Assembly (NCBI RefSeq): GCF_011683915.1
Contig: NZ_JAAQPH010000016.1
Coordinates: 62,001-126,000, forward strand
Length of the DNA stretch: 64,000 bases
Source: Pelagibius litoralis
Lineage (GTDB): Bacteria; Pseudomonadota; Alphaproteobacteria; Kiloniellales; Kiloniellaceae
Reading direction: 5' to 3'
Part shown: positions 18,100-26,584 of the stretch, piece after piece
Position numbering within the stretch: position 1 is the stretch's first letter
How the letters are laid out: every line of letters begins with the position of its first letter
Notes under the pieces: model-generated
Database searches by the model: none
What the model was told of the DNA's origin: nothing
What the model saw: the letters and a program-made list of their open reading frames with translations, nothing else
Program-made: the position numbers and the translations under genes

Positions 18100-18157
18100 C
18101 AGGCTCTCCTCCTTGCCATCCGCTGTCTTGGCCGGCTGCCCTCTGTTTCATCGGAGC

Positions 18158-18207
18158 TTGCATCCACCCAGCCAAGGCGGATATGAATAATGAATACAAA
18201 ATACAAA
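18158..18207 (+). promoter_or_regulatory. Divergent promoter with tandem 7-bp repeats, candidate GntR operator
   Basis: A plausible promoter for the dehydrogenase gene is TTGCAT (18158-18163), an 18-bp spacer and TATGAA (18182-18187). Directly on and after the -10 lie two ATGAATA units (18183-18196) overlapping two ATACAAA units (18194-18207). AT-rich repeats over the start site between divergent catabolic genes fit binding by the co-encoded GntR protein (21184-21852). The assignment is an inference. Confidence 0.45.
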
Positions 18208-18217
18208 CCGAAGGCGG

Positions 18218-21187
18218 ATGTCAATGGGCGCTGCGCCGCGCGGAGATGGGGGAGAGCTGGCCCGGCGACTGAATGCGGCGCTGGAGGGCGAGGCCTACGG
18301 CGACCCCTTCTCGCGCGGGCGCTACGCCACAGACGCCTCGATCTATCAGATCATGCCGCGCGCCGTCGTCGTGCCCAGAACCTTCGCCGACGTGGAAGCG
18401 ACCCTGGCCATCGCCCGCGATGCCGGCGTGGCCGTGCTGCCGCGCGGCGGCGGCACCTCGCAATGCGGTCAGACAGTGAACGACGCCATCGTCGTGGATT
18501 TCACCAGGCACCTGAACCGCATTCTCAGCGTCGACACGGTTGCCGGCACGGCGGAGGTCGAACCCGGCCTGGTGCTGGACCACCTGAACGCCGCGCTGAA
18601 ACGGCACGGCCTCTGGTTCCCGGTGGACGTCTCCACCGCCTCGCGCGCGACCCTGGGCGGCATGGCGGCGAACAATTCCTGCGGTTCGCGCTCAATCCGC
18701 TACGGCACCATGCGCGACAACGTGCTGGGCATCGACGCCCTTCTGGCCGACGGAACGCGCATGGACTTCGGGCCGGTGCCCCGCGACCTCATCGGCGTCA
18801 ACAGCCCAAGCCCGAAACACGACCTGTTCCGCGCTCTGCTCGACCTCGGCCAGCGGGAGGCGGAGGAAATCAAGGCGCGCTTCCCTGACCTGATGCGCCG
18901 GGTCGGCGGCTACAACATCGATGCGCTGGTGCCCAACGGTACCGACAACAACCTCTCGCATCTGCTGGTCGGCTCCGAGGGCACGCTGGCCGTCAGCGAG
19001 AAGATCAAACTGCAACTCTCTCCCCTGCCGAAAAACAAGGTGCTGGGAGTCTGCCACTTCCCGAGCTTTTACGAGGCGATGGATGCCGCCCGTCATCTGG
19101 TCACCCTGGACCCCACGGCGGTGGAGCTGATCGACCGCACGATGATCGAACTGAGCCGCGACATCCCCCTCTTCCGGCCGATCGTCGACCGCTTCGTGCG
19201 CGATGAACCGGAAGCCCTGCTGCTGGTCGAGTTCGCCGAGGCGGATCAGAACGAAAACCTGCGCCGCCTGAAAGCCCTGGGCGAGTTGATGGCCGAACTC
19301 GGCTTTCGCTGGGGCGACCCGGGCAAAAAGCCGGGCGGCGTGGTGGAAGCCATCGACCCGGACTTCCAGAAACAGATCTTCGGGGTCCGGGCCCAAGGCC
19401 TCAACATCATGATGTCCATGAAGGCGGAGGGAAAACCGGTCTCCTTCGTTGAGGACTGCGCGGTACGCCTGGAGGATCTGGCCGACTATACCCAGCGCCT
19501 GACGGAGATCTTCCGCAAGCACGGCACCACCGGCACCTGGTACGCCCATGCCTCGGTCGGCACCCTGCACGTCCGCCCGGTGCTGAACCTGCGCCTCGAC
19601 AACGATGTAAAGGCCATGCGCGCCATCGCCGAGGAAGCCTTTGAGATGGTGCGCGAATACCGCGGTTCCCATTCCGGCGAGCACGGCGATGGGATCGTAC
19701 GCTCCGAGTTCCACCGCGAGATGTTCGGCGCGCGCATGGTCGAGAGCTTCGAGTGGGTGAAGGACCGTCTGGACCCCGAGGGTCTGCTGAACCCTGGCAA
19801 GATCGTGCGGCCGCCCAAGATGGACGACCGCAGCCTGTTCCGCTACCCAGCGGACTACACGGTGCCGGAACTGCGCAGCGTCTTCGACTGGGCCGGCTAT
19901 CCCGGCGCCGGGCGCGGCCTGCAGGGCGCGGTGGAGATGTGCAACAACAACGGCGCCTGCCGCAAGATCGGCGAGGGCGTGATGTGCCCCTCCTACCGCG
20001 TCACCCGCGACGAGCGCGATCTGGTGCGCGGCCGGGCCAACACCCTGCGCCTGGCGATCTCCGGCCAGCTGGGGCCCGATGCCATGACCTCCGAGGACAT
20101 GGCCGAGACCATGAAGCTCTGCGTGTCCTGCAAGGGCTGCCGGCGCGAGTGCCCGACCGGCGTCGACATGGCCAAGATGAAGATCGAAGTATTGGCGGCG
20201 CGCGCCGAAAGGCACGGCCTTTCTCTGCGCGACCGCCTGATCGCCAACCTGCCGCGCTATGCCCCCTGGGCGGCGCGTCTGGCCGGGATCATGAACCTGC
20301 GCGACCGCCTGCCCGGCGCCGCGAAACTGTCGGAAGCGCTGCTGGGCCTCAGCGCCGAGCGCAGTTTGCCGCGCTGGCGCCGCGACCCTTACGCCCCTGA
20401 GGCAAAGGGGAGCGAAACCGCGGAGGTGGTTCTCTTCGCCGATACCTTCAACCGCTACTTCGAGCCGGACAACCTGCAGGCCGCCGAAACGGTGCTGCGC
20501 CGCGCCGGCCTGAAAGTGGGTCACGCCATGTCGGAACACGGAGAACGGCCGCTGTGCTGCGGACGCACCTATCTCTCCGCCGGATTGGTGGAAAAAGCCA
20601 AGGCGGAGATGCGGCGGACCATCGTCGCCGTGAAACCGGTCCTCGAACGCGGCGGATTCGTCGTCGGGCTGGAGCCCTCCTGCCTGCTCACCTTCCGCGA
20701 CGAGGCCCCTGCCCTGCTGGGCGACGGCTGGTCGGCGGAGCTCGGCGCCAAGGTTATGCTGTTCGAGGAATTCATCGCGCAGAAGCTGAGCGCAGGGGAC
20801 TTCAACCTGCCCTTGGCGCCGCTGCCGCAGAACAAGGCCCTGCTGCACGGTCATTGCCATCAGAAGGCCTTCAACGCGGTCTCACCGGTGCAGCAGGTTC
20901 TCGGCACGATCCCCGGACTTGCGGTAGACTTGGTCGAGTCGTCGTGCTGCGGCATGGCCGGGGCTTTCGGTTATCAGGCCGAGACCCTTGCGGTTTCCCG
21001 TGCCATGGGCGAACTCAGTCTGCTTCCGGCGGTCCGGGCGGCGGGCGAAGATGCGATTGTGGTGGCCGATGGCACCTCCTGCCGGCATCAGATCGCCGAC
21101 GGCGCCAACCGTGAAGCGGTTCATGTCGCCGTTGTGCTGGAGCGCGCAAGCCGAGCAGCGGAAAGTCACGCACAAGGAACGCAATGA
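18218..21187 (+). CDS. FAD-linked 2-hydroxyacid dehydrogenase fused to Fe-S/CCG domains (YdiJ/D-2-HGDH-like)
   Basis: A 989-residue flavoprotein. The N-terminal FAD-binding domain (about 35-265) contains PRGGGTSQCGQTVND, followed by an FAD-oxidase C-terminal domain with HSGEHGDGIVRSEF near 490. Two 4Fe-4S-type cysteine clusters start at Cys575 (CNNNGACR...MCPSY) and Cys635 (CVSCKGCRRECPTGVDM). Two CCG domains follow (LCCGRTYLS and ESSCCGMAGAFGYQ). Relatives oxidise D-2-hydroxyglutarate, D-lactate or glycolate and pass electrons to the respiratory chain. GAAGGCGG precedes the ATG at 18218, and a second ATG lies two codons later. It is co-transcribed with the GntR gene (4-bp overlap). Confidence 0.9.
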   Translation: MSMGAAPRGDGGELARRLNAALEGEAYGDPFSRGRYATDASIYQIMPRAVVVPRTFADVEATLAIARDAGVAVLPRGGGTSQCGQTVNDAIVVDFTRHLNRILSVDTVAGTAEVEPGLVLDHLNAALKRHGLWFPVDVSTASRATLGGMAANNSCGSRSIRYGTMRDNVLGIDALLADGTRMDFGPVPRDLIGVNSPSPKHDLFRALLDLGQREAEEIKARFPDLMRRVGGYNIDALVPNGTDNNLSHLLVGSEGTLAVSEKIKLQLSPLPKNKVLGVCHFPSFYEAMDAARHLVTLDPTAVELIDRTMIELSRDIPLFRPIVDRFVRDEPEALLLVEFAEADQNENLRRLKALGELMAELGFRWGDPGKKPGGVVEAIDPDFQKQIFGVRAQGLNIMMSMKAEGKPVSFVEDCAVRLEDLADYTQRLTEIFRKHGTTGTWYAHASVGTLHVRPVLNLRLDNDVKAMRAIAEEAFEMVREYRGSHSGEHGDGIVRSEFHREMFGARMVESFEWVKDRLDPEGLLNPGKIVRPPKMDDRSLFRYPADYTVPELRSVFDWAGYPGAGRGLQGAVEMCNNNGACRKIGEGVMCPSYRVTRDERDLVRGRANTLRLAISGQLGPDAMTSEDMAETMKLCVSCKGCRRECPTGVDMAKMKIEVLAARAERHGLSLRDRLIANLPRYAPWAARLAGIMNLRDRLPGAAKLSEALLGLSAERSLPRWRRDPYAPEAKGSETAEVVLFADTFNRYFEPDNLQAAETVLRRAGLKVGHAMSEHGERPLCCGRTYLSAGLVEKAKAEMRRTIVAVKPVLERGGFVVGLEPSCLLTFRDEAPALLGDGWSAELGAKVMLFEEFIAQKLSAGDFNLPLAPLPQNKALLHGHCHQKAFNAVSPVQQVLGTIPGLAVDLVESSCCGMAGAFGYQAETLAVSRAMGELSLLPAVRAAGEDAIVVADGTSCRHQIADGANREAVHVAVVLERASRAAESHAQGTQ

Positions 21188-21852
21188 GCCTGACCGAAAC
21201 CATCGACCGCCGCCCGCTGCACCATGAGTTGGTGGACCGGCTGCGCGACATGATCATCGAGGGCCAACTGGAGCCCGGCCAGAAAATCTCGGAAAAAGCG
21301 CTCTGCGAGCGTTTCGGCGTGTCCCGCACGCCGCTGCGCGAGGCGGTGAAGATCCTGGCGGCCGAGGGATTCCTCAAGCTGACGCCGCATCGCGGCGCCT
21401 CGGTCGTGAAACTGACCCTGAAGGATTTCGAAGAGGCGCTGCCGATCATGGGGGCGCTGGATGCGGTGGCCGGCGAGCTGGCCTGCCAGAACGCCACCGA
21501 GGCGGAGATCGCCAAGCTGGAAGATCTCACGGCGCGCATGACCGAGCGCTTCGAGGCCGATGATCTCATCGGTTATTACAAGCTGAACTCGCGGATCCAC
21601 CAGTTGATCATGGAGATGGCGCGCAACCCGACCCTGACCCGCTCGACCCGCGTGCTGTCTGAGCGCATGCGCCGCGCGCGCTATGAGCTGAACATGTCAC
21701 CGGCGCGCTGGGCCCAGGCGGTGGACGAACACCAGGCCATGGTGAAGGCCATCAAGAACCGCAAAGGCGTGCAACTGGGCCGCATCATGAAGGTCCACGT
21801 CATCCACAAGCTGCAGGACCTGCAGGCCCACCTCTTTGCCGAAGAACGCTAA
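21184..21852 (+). CDS. GntR-family regulator with FCD ligand domain
   Basis: The protein has 222 residues. An N-terminal winged helix (about 10-75) shows the GntR signature LRDMIIEGQLEPGQKISEKALCERFGVSRTPLREAVKILAAEG. A helical FCD domain (about 80-215) carries likely metal or ligand residues in YYKLNSRIHQLI and the later DEHQAMVKAI. FCD regulators usually repress catabolic genes until an organic acid binds. The start overlaps the dehydrogenase stop by 4 bp, so the pair is translationally coupled. The likely target is the divergent promoter near 18.2 kb. Confidence 0.9.
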   Translation: MSLTETIDRRPLHHELVDRLRDMIIEGQLEPGQKISEKALCERFGVSRTPLREAVKILAAEGFLKLTPHRGASVVKLTLKDFEEALPIMGALDAVAGELACQNATEAEIAKLEDLTARMTERFEADDLIGYYKLNSRIHQLIMEMARNPTLTRSTRVLSERMRRARYELNMSPARWAQAVDEHQAMVKAIKNRKGVQLGRIMKVHVIHKLQDLQAHLFAEER

Positions 21853-21908
21853 AGCGGATTCACCGGGTTATAACAGCGGCGCGACTGCAGAGACGGCCGC
21901 GCCCTGCG

Positions 21909-22433
21909 CTATCCTGAATTGGATCTCCGGATCAGGCGCCTGAATTCGGATAGCAGGATTTCACTGGTGTTCGGGCCGGCCAGAACGCCGCGCCGCCTTC
22001 CGCTGCCGTCGAAGAGCAACAAGGTGACATGCCCGACGCTGTGTGCGGTGGCCAGCGCCTGCCCTTCAGGCTGGCGAATGTTGGCCACGAGATACTGGAT
22101 TTCGCCAGCGTCCAACTGTGACAGCGCATCCCGGGCCTCGCGCTGCAGAGCGCGGCATTGGGAACATTGCGGGTCGTGGATCTGCACCACGGTCGGCATG
22201 CCGTTTCCGATGCGCGACAGGTCCTGCTCGACGATGCCGGCGTGGACAGAGGTCGCGAGGTACCAACCGCCACCACCGACGATGCCAACGCCGACAACGC
22301 CGTAGCCGATGCTCTGTAGAAAATCCCGCCGGCTGCGAACCCTTTTCTTTGGAGCTGATGATTCCACGGGTTGGGCGCCCGGGATAGCCCCTTGCTTCTT
22401 TTTCGAGGTCGTCTTGCGCTTTTGTCGCTTCAT
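21909..22433 (-). CDS. Membrane-anchored thioredoxin-like protein
   Basis: From the ATG at 22433, preceded by AGGGACTCCGCG, the protein has 174 residues: a Lys/Arg-rich start, a membrane segment (about 41-60, SIGYGVVGVGIVGGGGWYLA) and a thioredoxin-like domain with DPQC90-SQC93. The frame stays open to an ATG at 22640, which would add another hydrophobic segment; I could not exclude this longer form. The CxxC and TVVQIHDP/VTLLLFDGSGRRRGVLAG pattern suggests a redox or thiol-binding role outside the cytoplasm. It converges with the GntR gene. Confidence 0.7.
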   Translation of the reverse strand: MKRQKRKTTSKKKQGAIPGAQPVESSAPKKRVRSRRDFLQSIGYGVVGVGIVGGGGWYLATSVHAGIVEQDLSRIGNGMPTVVQIHDPQCSQCRALQREARDALSQLDAGEIQYLVANIRQPEGQALATAHSVGHVTLLLFDGSGRRRGVLAGPNTSEILLSEFRRLIRRSNSG

Positions 22434-22692
22434 CGCGGAGTCCCTGTTTGGCCTGCGCCGGTCCATGACTGGCCATTTCCCATACGCCCAATTCATGGCG
22501 AAGAGATTGGGCGCGCAAACTATACCCGCATTGAGGCCCTCGATGCAGATCACCGATTCGTGACCCCCGCCAATGATCAGGAGCGCCGCACAAAAGGTGA
22601 TTGCGTATGAAGCGAGCAGAATAGGCACCAAGCTCGCCATGGTGGCCGGCTTTGTCCTGACAATGAGTCACGGAGGCCGCAGCCTGCCCAGG

Positions 22693-23766
22693 CTAACCCG
22701 CCATGTCGCCGTAGAGCGCGCCGGTCGGGGTCTTCAGGAAGGCCTCGAAGGAAATCTCCTCCTGCCTGATGAAGCCCTGGGAAGGCAGCTTGCCTTCGTT
22801 CACCATTTCGATGACGGCACAGGCCGAGGCCGAGGTGGTCCAGGCGATGGCGGTCCAGCGCTCGCCGGAAACCTCGATGGGATAATAGGCGCGCACGAAC
22901 TCCTTGCGGTTCAGGCGGCCCTCCGACCAACCCTCGGCGGCGACATGCACGTAGACCACGTCGTCATCCACCGGCGGCTTGGCGTTGGTCAGGATCTCGC
23001 CCGCCAGTTCGCGCCGCTCGCGCATCAAAAGCTCATGGAAAAAGAAGTTCATCATGTCGACATGACCGGGATAGCGCATGGACTTGTAGTCCAGGTTCTC
23101 GATCTTGCCGTCAAAGGTTTCGCACATGGTGCCGAGGCCACCCGAGGTGGTGAAGGCCTCCAGCTTCACGCCGCCGACGTAGAGGGTCTCGATCCACTCC
23201 ATGGGCGAGACCCATTTGTGCTGCCCTTCCTCGATCACCTCGCAGTCGTTCAGGTATTCGTTCACCACCCCTTCCGGGGACCAGTTGAAGGCATAACCCA
23301 GATGACCGGTCGGATGCTGCGGCAGGGCGCCGACGCGCATCCGCACCGAGCGCACTTTCTCGAACTCACCGGCCAGATGGGCCGCGACGATGCCGACGAA
23401 ACCCGGCGCCAGGCCGCATTGCGGCGCCATCACGCCCTTCGAGGTCTTGGCCAGCTCGCGGATCGCCTGGGTGGTGGGCACATCCTCGGTCAGGTCGAAG
23501 TAATGCAAGCCCTCCTGGTGCGCCGCCGCCGCGATATCCTTGTTGAGGATGTAAGGCAGGCAGGAGATCACCGCATCGTAAGGCCGCAACAGCGCCGGCA
23601 GGCCCGAGGTATCGCCCAGATCGGCGCTGCGGACCTCGAAGGGCGGCGTCCGGCGCAGCTCGCGCGTATCGATCCCGGTCACCTGGAAACCGGCGTTGGT
23701 CAGCATGCGCGCGGTCAGCGACCCGACCTTGCCGAGCCCCAGCACGGCGATCTTCTGGATGGACAT
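22693..23766 (-). CDS. Saccharopine dehydrogenase-like NAD(P)-binding protein
   Basis: A 357-residue protein with an N-terminal Rossmann fold (KIAVLGLGKVGSLTARML, acidic residue in TGIDTRE) and a C-terminal domain with GLAPGFVGIVAAHLA, as in the saccharopine dehydrogenase/carboxynorspermidine family. Enzymes of this family reduce or oxidise C-N bonds of amino-acid adducts. Which amino acid is used here cannot be read. It stands alone, with no lysine-pathway neighbour in the window. Confidence 0.8.
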   Translation of the reverse strand: MSIQKIAVLGLGKVGSLTARMLTNAGFQVTGIDTRELRRTPPFEVRSADLGDTSGLPALLRPYDAVISCLPYILNKDIAAAAHQEGLHYFDLTEDVPTTQAIRELAKTSKGVMAPQCGLAPGFVGIVAAHLAGEFEKVRSVRMRVGALPQHPTGHLGYAFNWSPEGVVNEYLNDCEVIEEGQHKWVSPMEWIETLYVGGVKLEAFTTSGGLGTMCETFDGKIENLDYKSMRYPGHVDMMNFFFHELLMRERRELAGEILTNAKPPVDDDVVYVHVAAEGWSEGRLNRKEFVRAYYPIEVSGERWTAIAWTTSASACAVIEMVNEGKLPSQGFIRQEEISFEAFLKTPTGALYGDMAG

Positions 23767-23930
23767 GAAGCGATTCCTCTAAGCGGACGTTATCTTCAAA
23801 GGAATGACCCGGGCAGGGCGGCGATTTCGGCACCATCCTGCCCCTTCCCCGAAGCCAAGATCAGAGTAGCTTTTATCCGGAACCGTCGTGAAAGGGAATG
23901 CCGCTGGCGGTGCGGCGGCAAAACACAGTC

Positions 23931-24923
23931 CTAACCGGCCCTGACCCTGGCGCTCAGCACCTCGGACAGGGGGCCACCCGGCTTGTTGTTCTTGGCTTCG
24001 TACATCGCTGCGTCCGCAACTCTCAGCAAATTGTGGGCGTCCTCGCCATCGCGCGGATAGAGGGCCACACCGATGCTGACACCAAGCCCGATCATGGTTC
24101 CTCCGACATCGAAAGGAAGTGAAAATGTCTGCTCAATACGCCCGCAGACCTTCATCAGCACCTCAGGGGTCACGCCAGTGTCGAGCAACACCGCATACTC
24201 ATCGCCGCCCAGGCGCGCCAGGGTATCCGATTCACGAATCTGATCGCGCATCCTTTGCCCCGCCGCGCGAAGGGTACTATCCCCAACATCATGACCGAAC
24301 GCGTCATTGACCTGCTTGAACCCATCAAGATCCATAAAAATGATCGCGATCATGTCACCGCTCCGCCTGGAACGCGCCAGAGCCTGCTTCAGGCGGTCAT
24401 CAAAAAGCCTGCGCGTCGGAAGCCCCGTCACGGAGTCAATATAGGCGATCATCCGAAGCGAACTGTTCGCGGCCTCGAGAGATCCTCGCACCTCCTCCAA
24501 GGCCTCGATCTTTTCATCGAGCTCCTGCCGCATGGCAACCTCGGCGGTGACATCGCTCTGGATTCCGACAAATCCCAGGAGTCCTTCGTCTTCGCCATGA
24601 ATAGGATTGATCGTCAGCGCATTCCAGAACGTCGACCCGTCTTTGCGGTAGTTCAAAAGACGGCAAGTGATCTGCTGCCCATCGTCGATTGCTTTGCGCA
24701 TCGTAGCCAAAGTGACTTTGTCGGTTTCCGGGCCCTGCAGGAAGCGGCAATTCCGTCCGATCGTCTCGGCCGCTGTGTAGCCGGTCAACTGCTCGAAAGC
24801 CGGGTTCATATAAATGATGGGATCGTCCGGCAACGTCGTATCGGTGATCACCACGCCGGTTGACGCAGCTTCGACCGCGGCCAAGAGTCCCTGATGGCTG
24901 GTCAATTTGGATTTCCCGAACAT
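23931..24923 (-). CDS. LOV-domain diguanylate cyclase (blue-light PAS-GGDEF protein)
   Basis: A 330-residue cytosolic protein. The N-terminal PAS domain (about 15-128) has the complete LOV flavin signature: GRNCRFLQG with adduct-forming Cys59, FMN-contacting Asn91 and Asn101 in NYRKDGSTFWN, and Gln122 in GFVGIQSDVT. A coiled linker (about 130-155) leads to a GGDEF domain (about 160-325) with motif GGDEY (239-243), metal-binding FMDLDGFK and an intact inhibitory RxxD (230-233). The predicted role is light-controlled cyclic di-GMP synthesis. Tyr in place of Phe is uncommon but conservative. No good ribosome site precedes the ATG; a 25-bp inverted repeat does. Confidence 0.93.
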   Translation of the reverse strand: MFGKSKLTSHQGLLAAVEAASTGVVITDTTLPDDPIIYMNPAFEQLTGYTAAETIGRNCRFLQGPETDKVTLATMRKAIDDGQQITCRLLNYRKDGSTFWNALTINPIHGEDEGLLGFVGIQSDVTAEVAMRQELDEKIEALEEVRGSLEAANSSLRMIAYIDSVTGLPTRRLFDDRLKQALARSRRSGDMIAIIFMDLDGFKQVNDAFGHDVGDSTLRAAGQRMRDQIRESDTLARLGGDEYAVLLDTGVTPEVLMKVCGRIEQTFSLPFDVGGTMIGLGVSIGVALYPRDGEDAHNLLRVADAAMYEAKNNKPGGPLSEVLSARVRAG

Positions 24924-24932
24924 TCAAGAAAT

Positions 24933-24957
24933 CTAATCATTAAGTGTAAATGATTAG
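24933..24957. promoter_or_regulatory. Inverted repeat just upstream of the LOV-GGDEF gene
   Basis: Perfect 9-bp arms CTAATCATT (24933-24941) and AATGATTAG (24949-24957) flank a 7-bp spacer in an AT-rich patch, 10-34 bp before the start codon. It could be an operator or an RNA hairpin that limits translation. Confidence 0.5.
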
Positions 24958-25096
24958 TTATAATGCGTAGACAGACATGGAAATCCCTGTTGCAGTCCAG
25001 TTCTTCCAAGATACTGGGAAATGCTGTTCAGTGCATTGTTTTACAATGAAAAACACGTGTCCATGAGAATCCGGTTGAACGGTGTATCCGGACAGT

Positions 25097-26584
25097 CTAC
25101 TTGCTCTCCGGGTAGAACTGCATGAAGCCCTTGTCGTTGGCGGGAGAGACCGGCCATTGGCGCCCGCGGGTGGCGGAGATCGAGCGGTTGGGGCCGGCGG
25201 CGAAGGTTTTGCCCGGCTCCCCGACCAGGGCGCCGTCCTTCACCCAGGCCTCGTCGGAACCATAGATCTCACCGGCCAGGGCCTGGGTCAAATCGGCCTG
25301 CAGACCGGCGAGTGACGGGTCCCCGGCGCGGTCATGCAGCTCCTGCGGATCGTCACCGAGGTCGAAGAGCTGGAAACGGTTGCCGCAGGGATACCAGATC
25401 AGCTTATGGCTTCCGCGGCGCAGCATGCGCGAGGCATGGGGCCCCTCGCCGAATTCGCCGTAGAGGGTCTCGCGCTTTTTATCGCCCAGCATCGACAGGC
25501 CCTCGACCGGTTCGGGGAGCGCGATACCGCAAAGATCCAGCAGGGTCGGCATCACGTCGCGCAGGCAGACCAGCCGGTCGTCCTGACGCTGAAAGCCGAC
25601 CCGCTTGTCGTCGGCGACGCCCATCAGGATCATCGGGATATGGCAGGAGCCCTCGTAGAAAACCTGCTTCGCCCACATGCCGTGGTTGCCGAGCATGTCG
25701 CCGTGATCGGTAGTGAAGAGCACGATGGTGTCGTCCAGCACCCCCTCGTCGCGCAGGGTGCCGATGAGGGAGCCGATCTGATGGTCGATATGGGTGCAGA
25801 GCGCATAGAAGGCGCGCCGCGCCGCCAGGGCCTGCTGCAGGTTCAGCGCATCGCCGCGCGCCTGCGTCGCCTGGGCATTGTAGGGCAGCGCCGCGCGGTC
25901 CTGCGCCCAGGCCCCCATGACCGGCGCGTCGATCTCGATATCCCGGTAGAGGTCGACGTAACTCTGTAGGGGCACCAGGGGCGGGTGCGGATGGCGGTAG
26001 CCGCAGTACCACAGGCTGGGCCGCGTCGGGTCGCGCCGCTTGATGGCGCGGGCGGTCATGCGCGTTGCCCAGTTGGTCGGGTGGGTTTCCTCCGGCAGGT
26101 GCCAGGGGCGCCAGGTGTAGGTGTTGTTGCTCATGCCGTGATCGTACTGCCGGCCGAGATAACCCGCCTCGCCCAGATAGATCTCATAGTCGTCGGTGGT
26201 GCCGTAGAGGGTCCGCCCCTCGTCGTCCAGCAGCACATCGTCGAAACCGATGCGGTCGCGTTGCGGATAGACATGGATCTTGCCGACGGCCTGGGCCTGA
26301 TAGCCGGCGTCGCGAAAGGTCTGGGCCAGGGTCGGCAGGTCCGCCGGCATCTCCAGCTGCGGCTGGAAGCTGCGGTCGCCATGCCGGCGCGCCGAGGTCC
26401 CGGTCATCAGGGAGCGGCGCGCCGGCAGGCAGACCGGATGCTCCGAATAAGCAGAGGTGAAGCGAACGCCGTTGCGGGCCAGTTGGTCCAGCACCGGGGT
26501 CTGGATCGCCGGATGCCCGGCCGCCCCCAGCAGCCCGGCGGACCAATGATCGGTGACGATGAGCAGAACGTTGGGCTGGGTCAT
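25097..26584 (-). CDS. Sulfatase (formylglycine-dependent, choline-sulfatase/arylsulfatase-like)
   Basis: A 495-residue sulfate-ester hydrolase. The metal-binding start NVLLIVTDHWS contains Asp12. The maturation motif C52-LPAR (CxPxR) marks Cys52 for conversion to formylglycine, and TTDHGDMLGNHGMW (DHGD at 293-296) supplies further metal ligands. No signal peptide is seen, so it acts in the cytosol on an imported sulfate ester. It is the last gene of the tctC-tctB-tctA-lacI-sulfatase set; its start abuts the lacI stop. The formylglycine-generating enzyme is not in the window. Phosphonate hydrolases share the fold, so the ester type is not certain. Confidence 0.88.
   Translation of the reverse strand: MTQPNVLLIVTDHWSAGLLGAAGHPAIQTPVLDQLARNGVRFTSAYSEHPVCLPARRSLMTGTSARRHGDRSFQPQLEMPADLPTLAQTFRDAGYQAQAVGKIHVYPQRDRIGFDDVLLDDEGRTLYGTTDDYEIYLGEAGYLGRQYDHGMSNNTYTWRPWHLPEETHPTNWATRMTARAIKRRDPTRPSLWYCGYRHPHPPLVPLQSYVDLYRDIEIDAPVMGAWAQDRAALPYNAQATQARGDALNLQQALAARRAFYALCTHIDHQIGSLIGTLRDEGVLDDTIVLFTTDHGDMLGNHGMWAKQVFYEGSCHIPMILMGVADDKRVGFQRQDDRLVCLRDVMPTLLDLCGIALPEPVEGLSMLGDKKRETLYGEFGEGPHASRMLRRGSHKLIWYPCGNRFQLFDLGDDPQELHDRAGDPSLAGLQADLTQALAGEIYGSDEAWVKDGALVGEPGKTFAAGPNRSISATRGRQWPVSPANDKGFMQFYPESK

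Noticed and set aside
18692-20860. Minus-strand frame of more than 700 codons opposite the FAD/Fe-S dehydrogenase
   Set aside because: An antisense shadow of high-GC third-position bias; the translation is His/Gln/Ala-rich and lacks any motif.
21909-22640. Longer version of the thioredoxin-like protein starting at 22640
   Set aside because: The shorter start at 22433 has the better ribosome site and a normal anchor segment; the extension is noted in the feature but not adopted.
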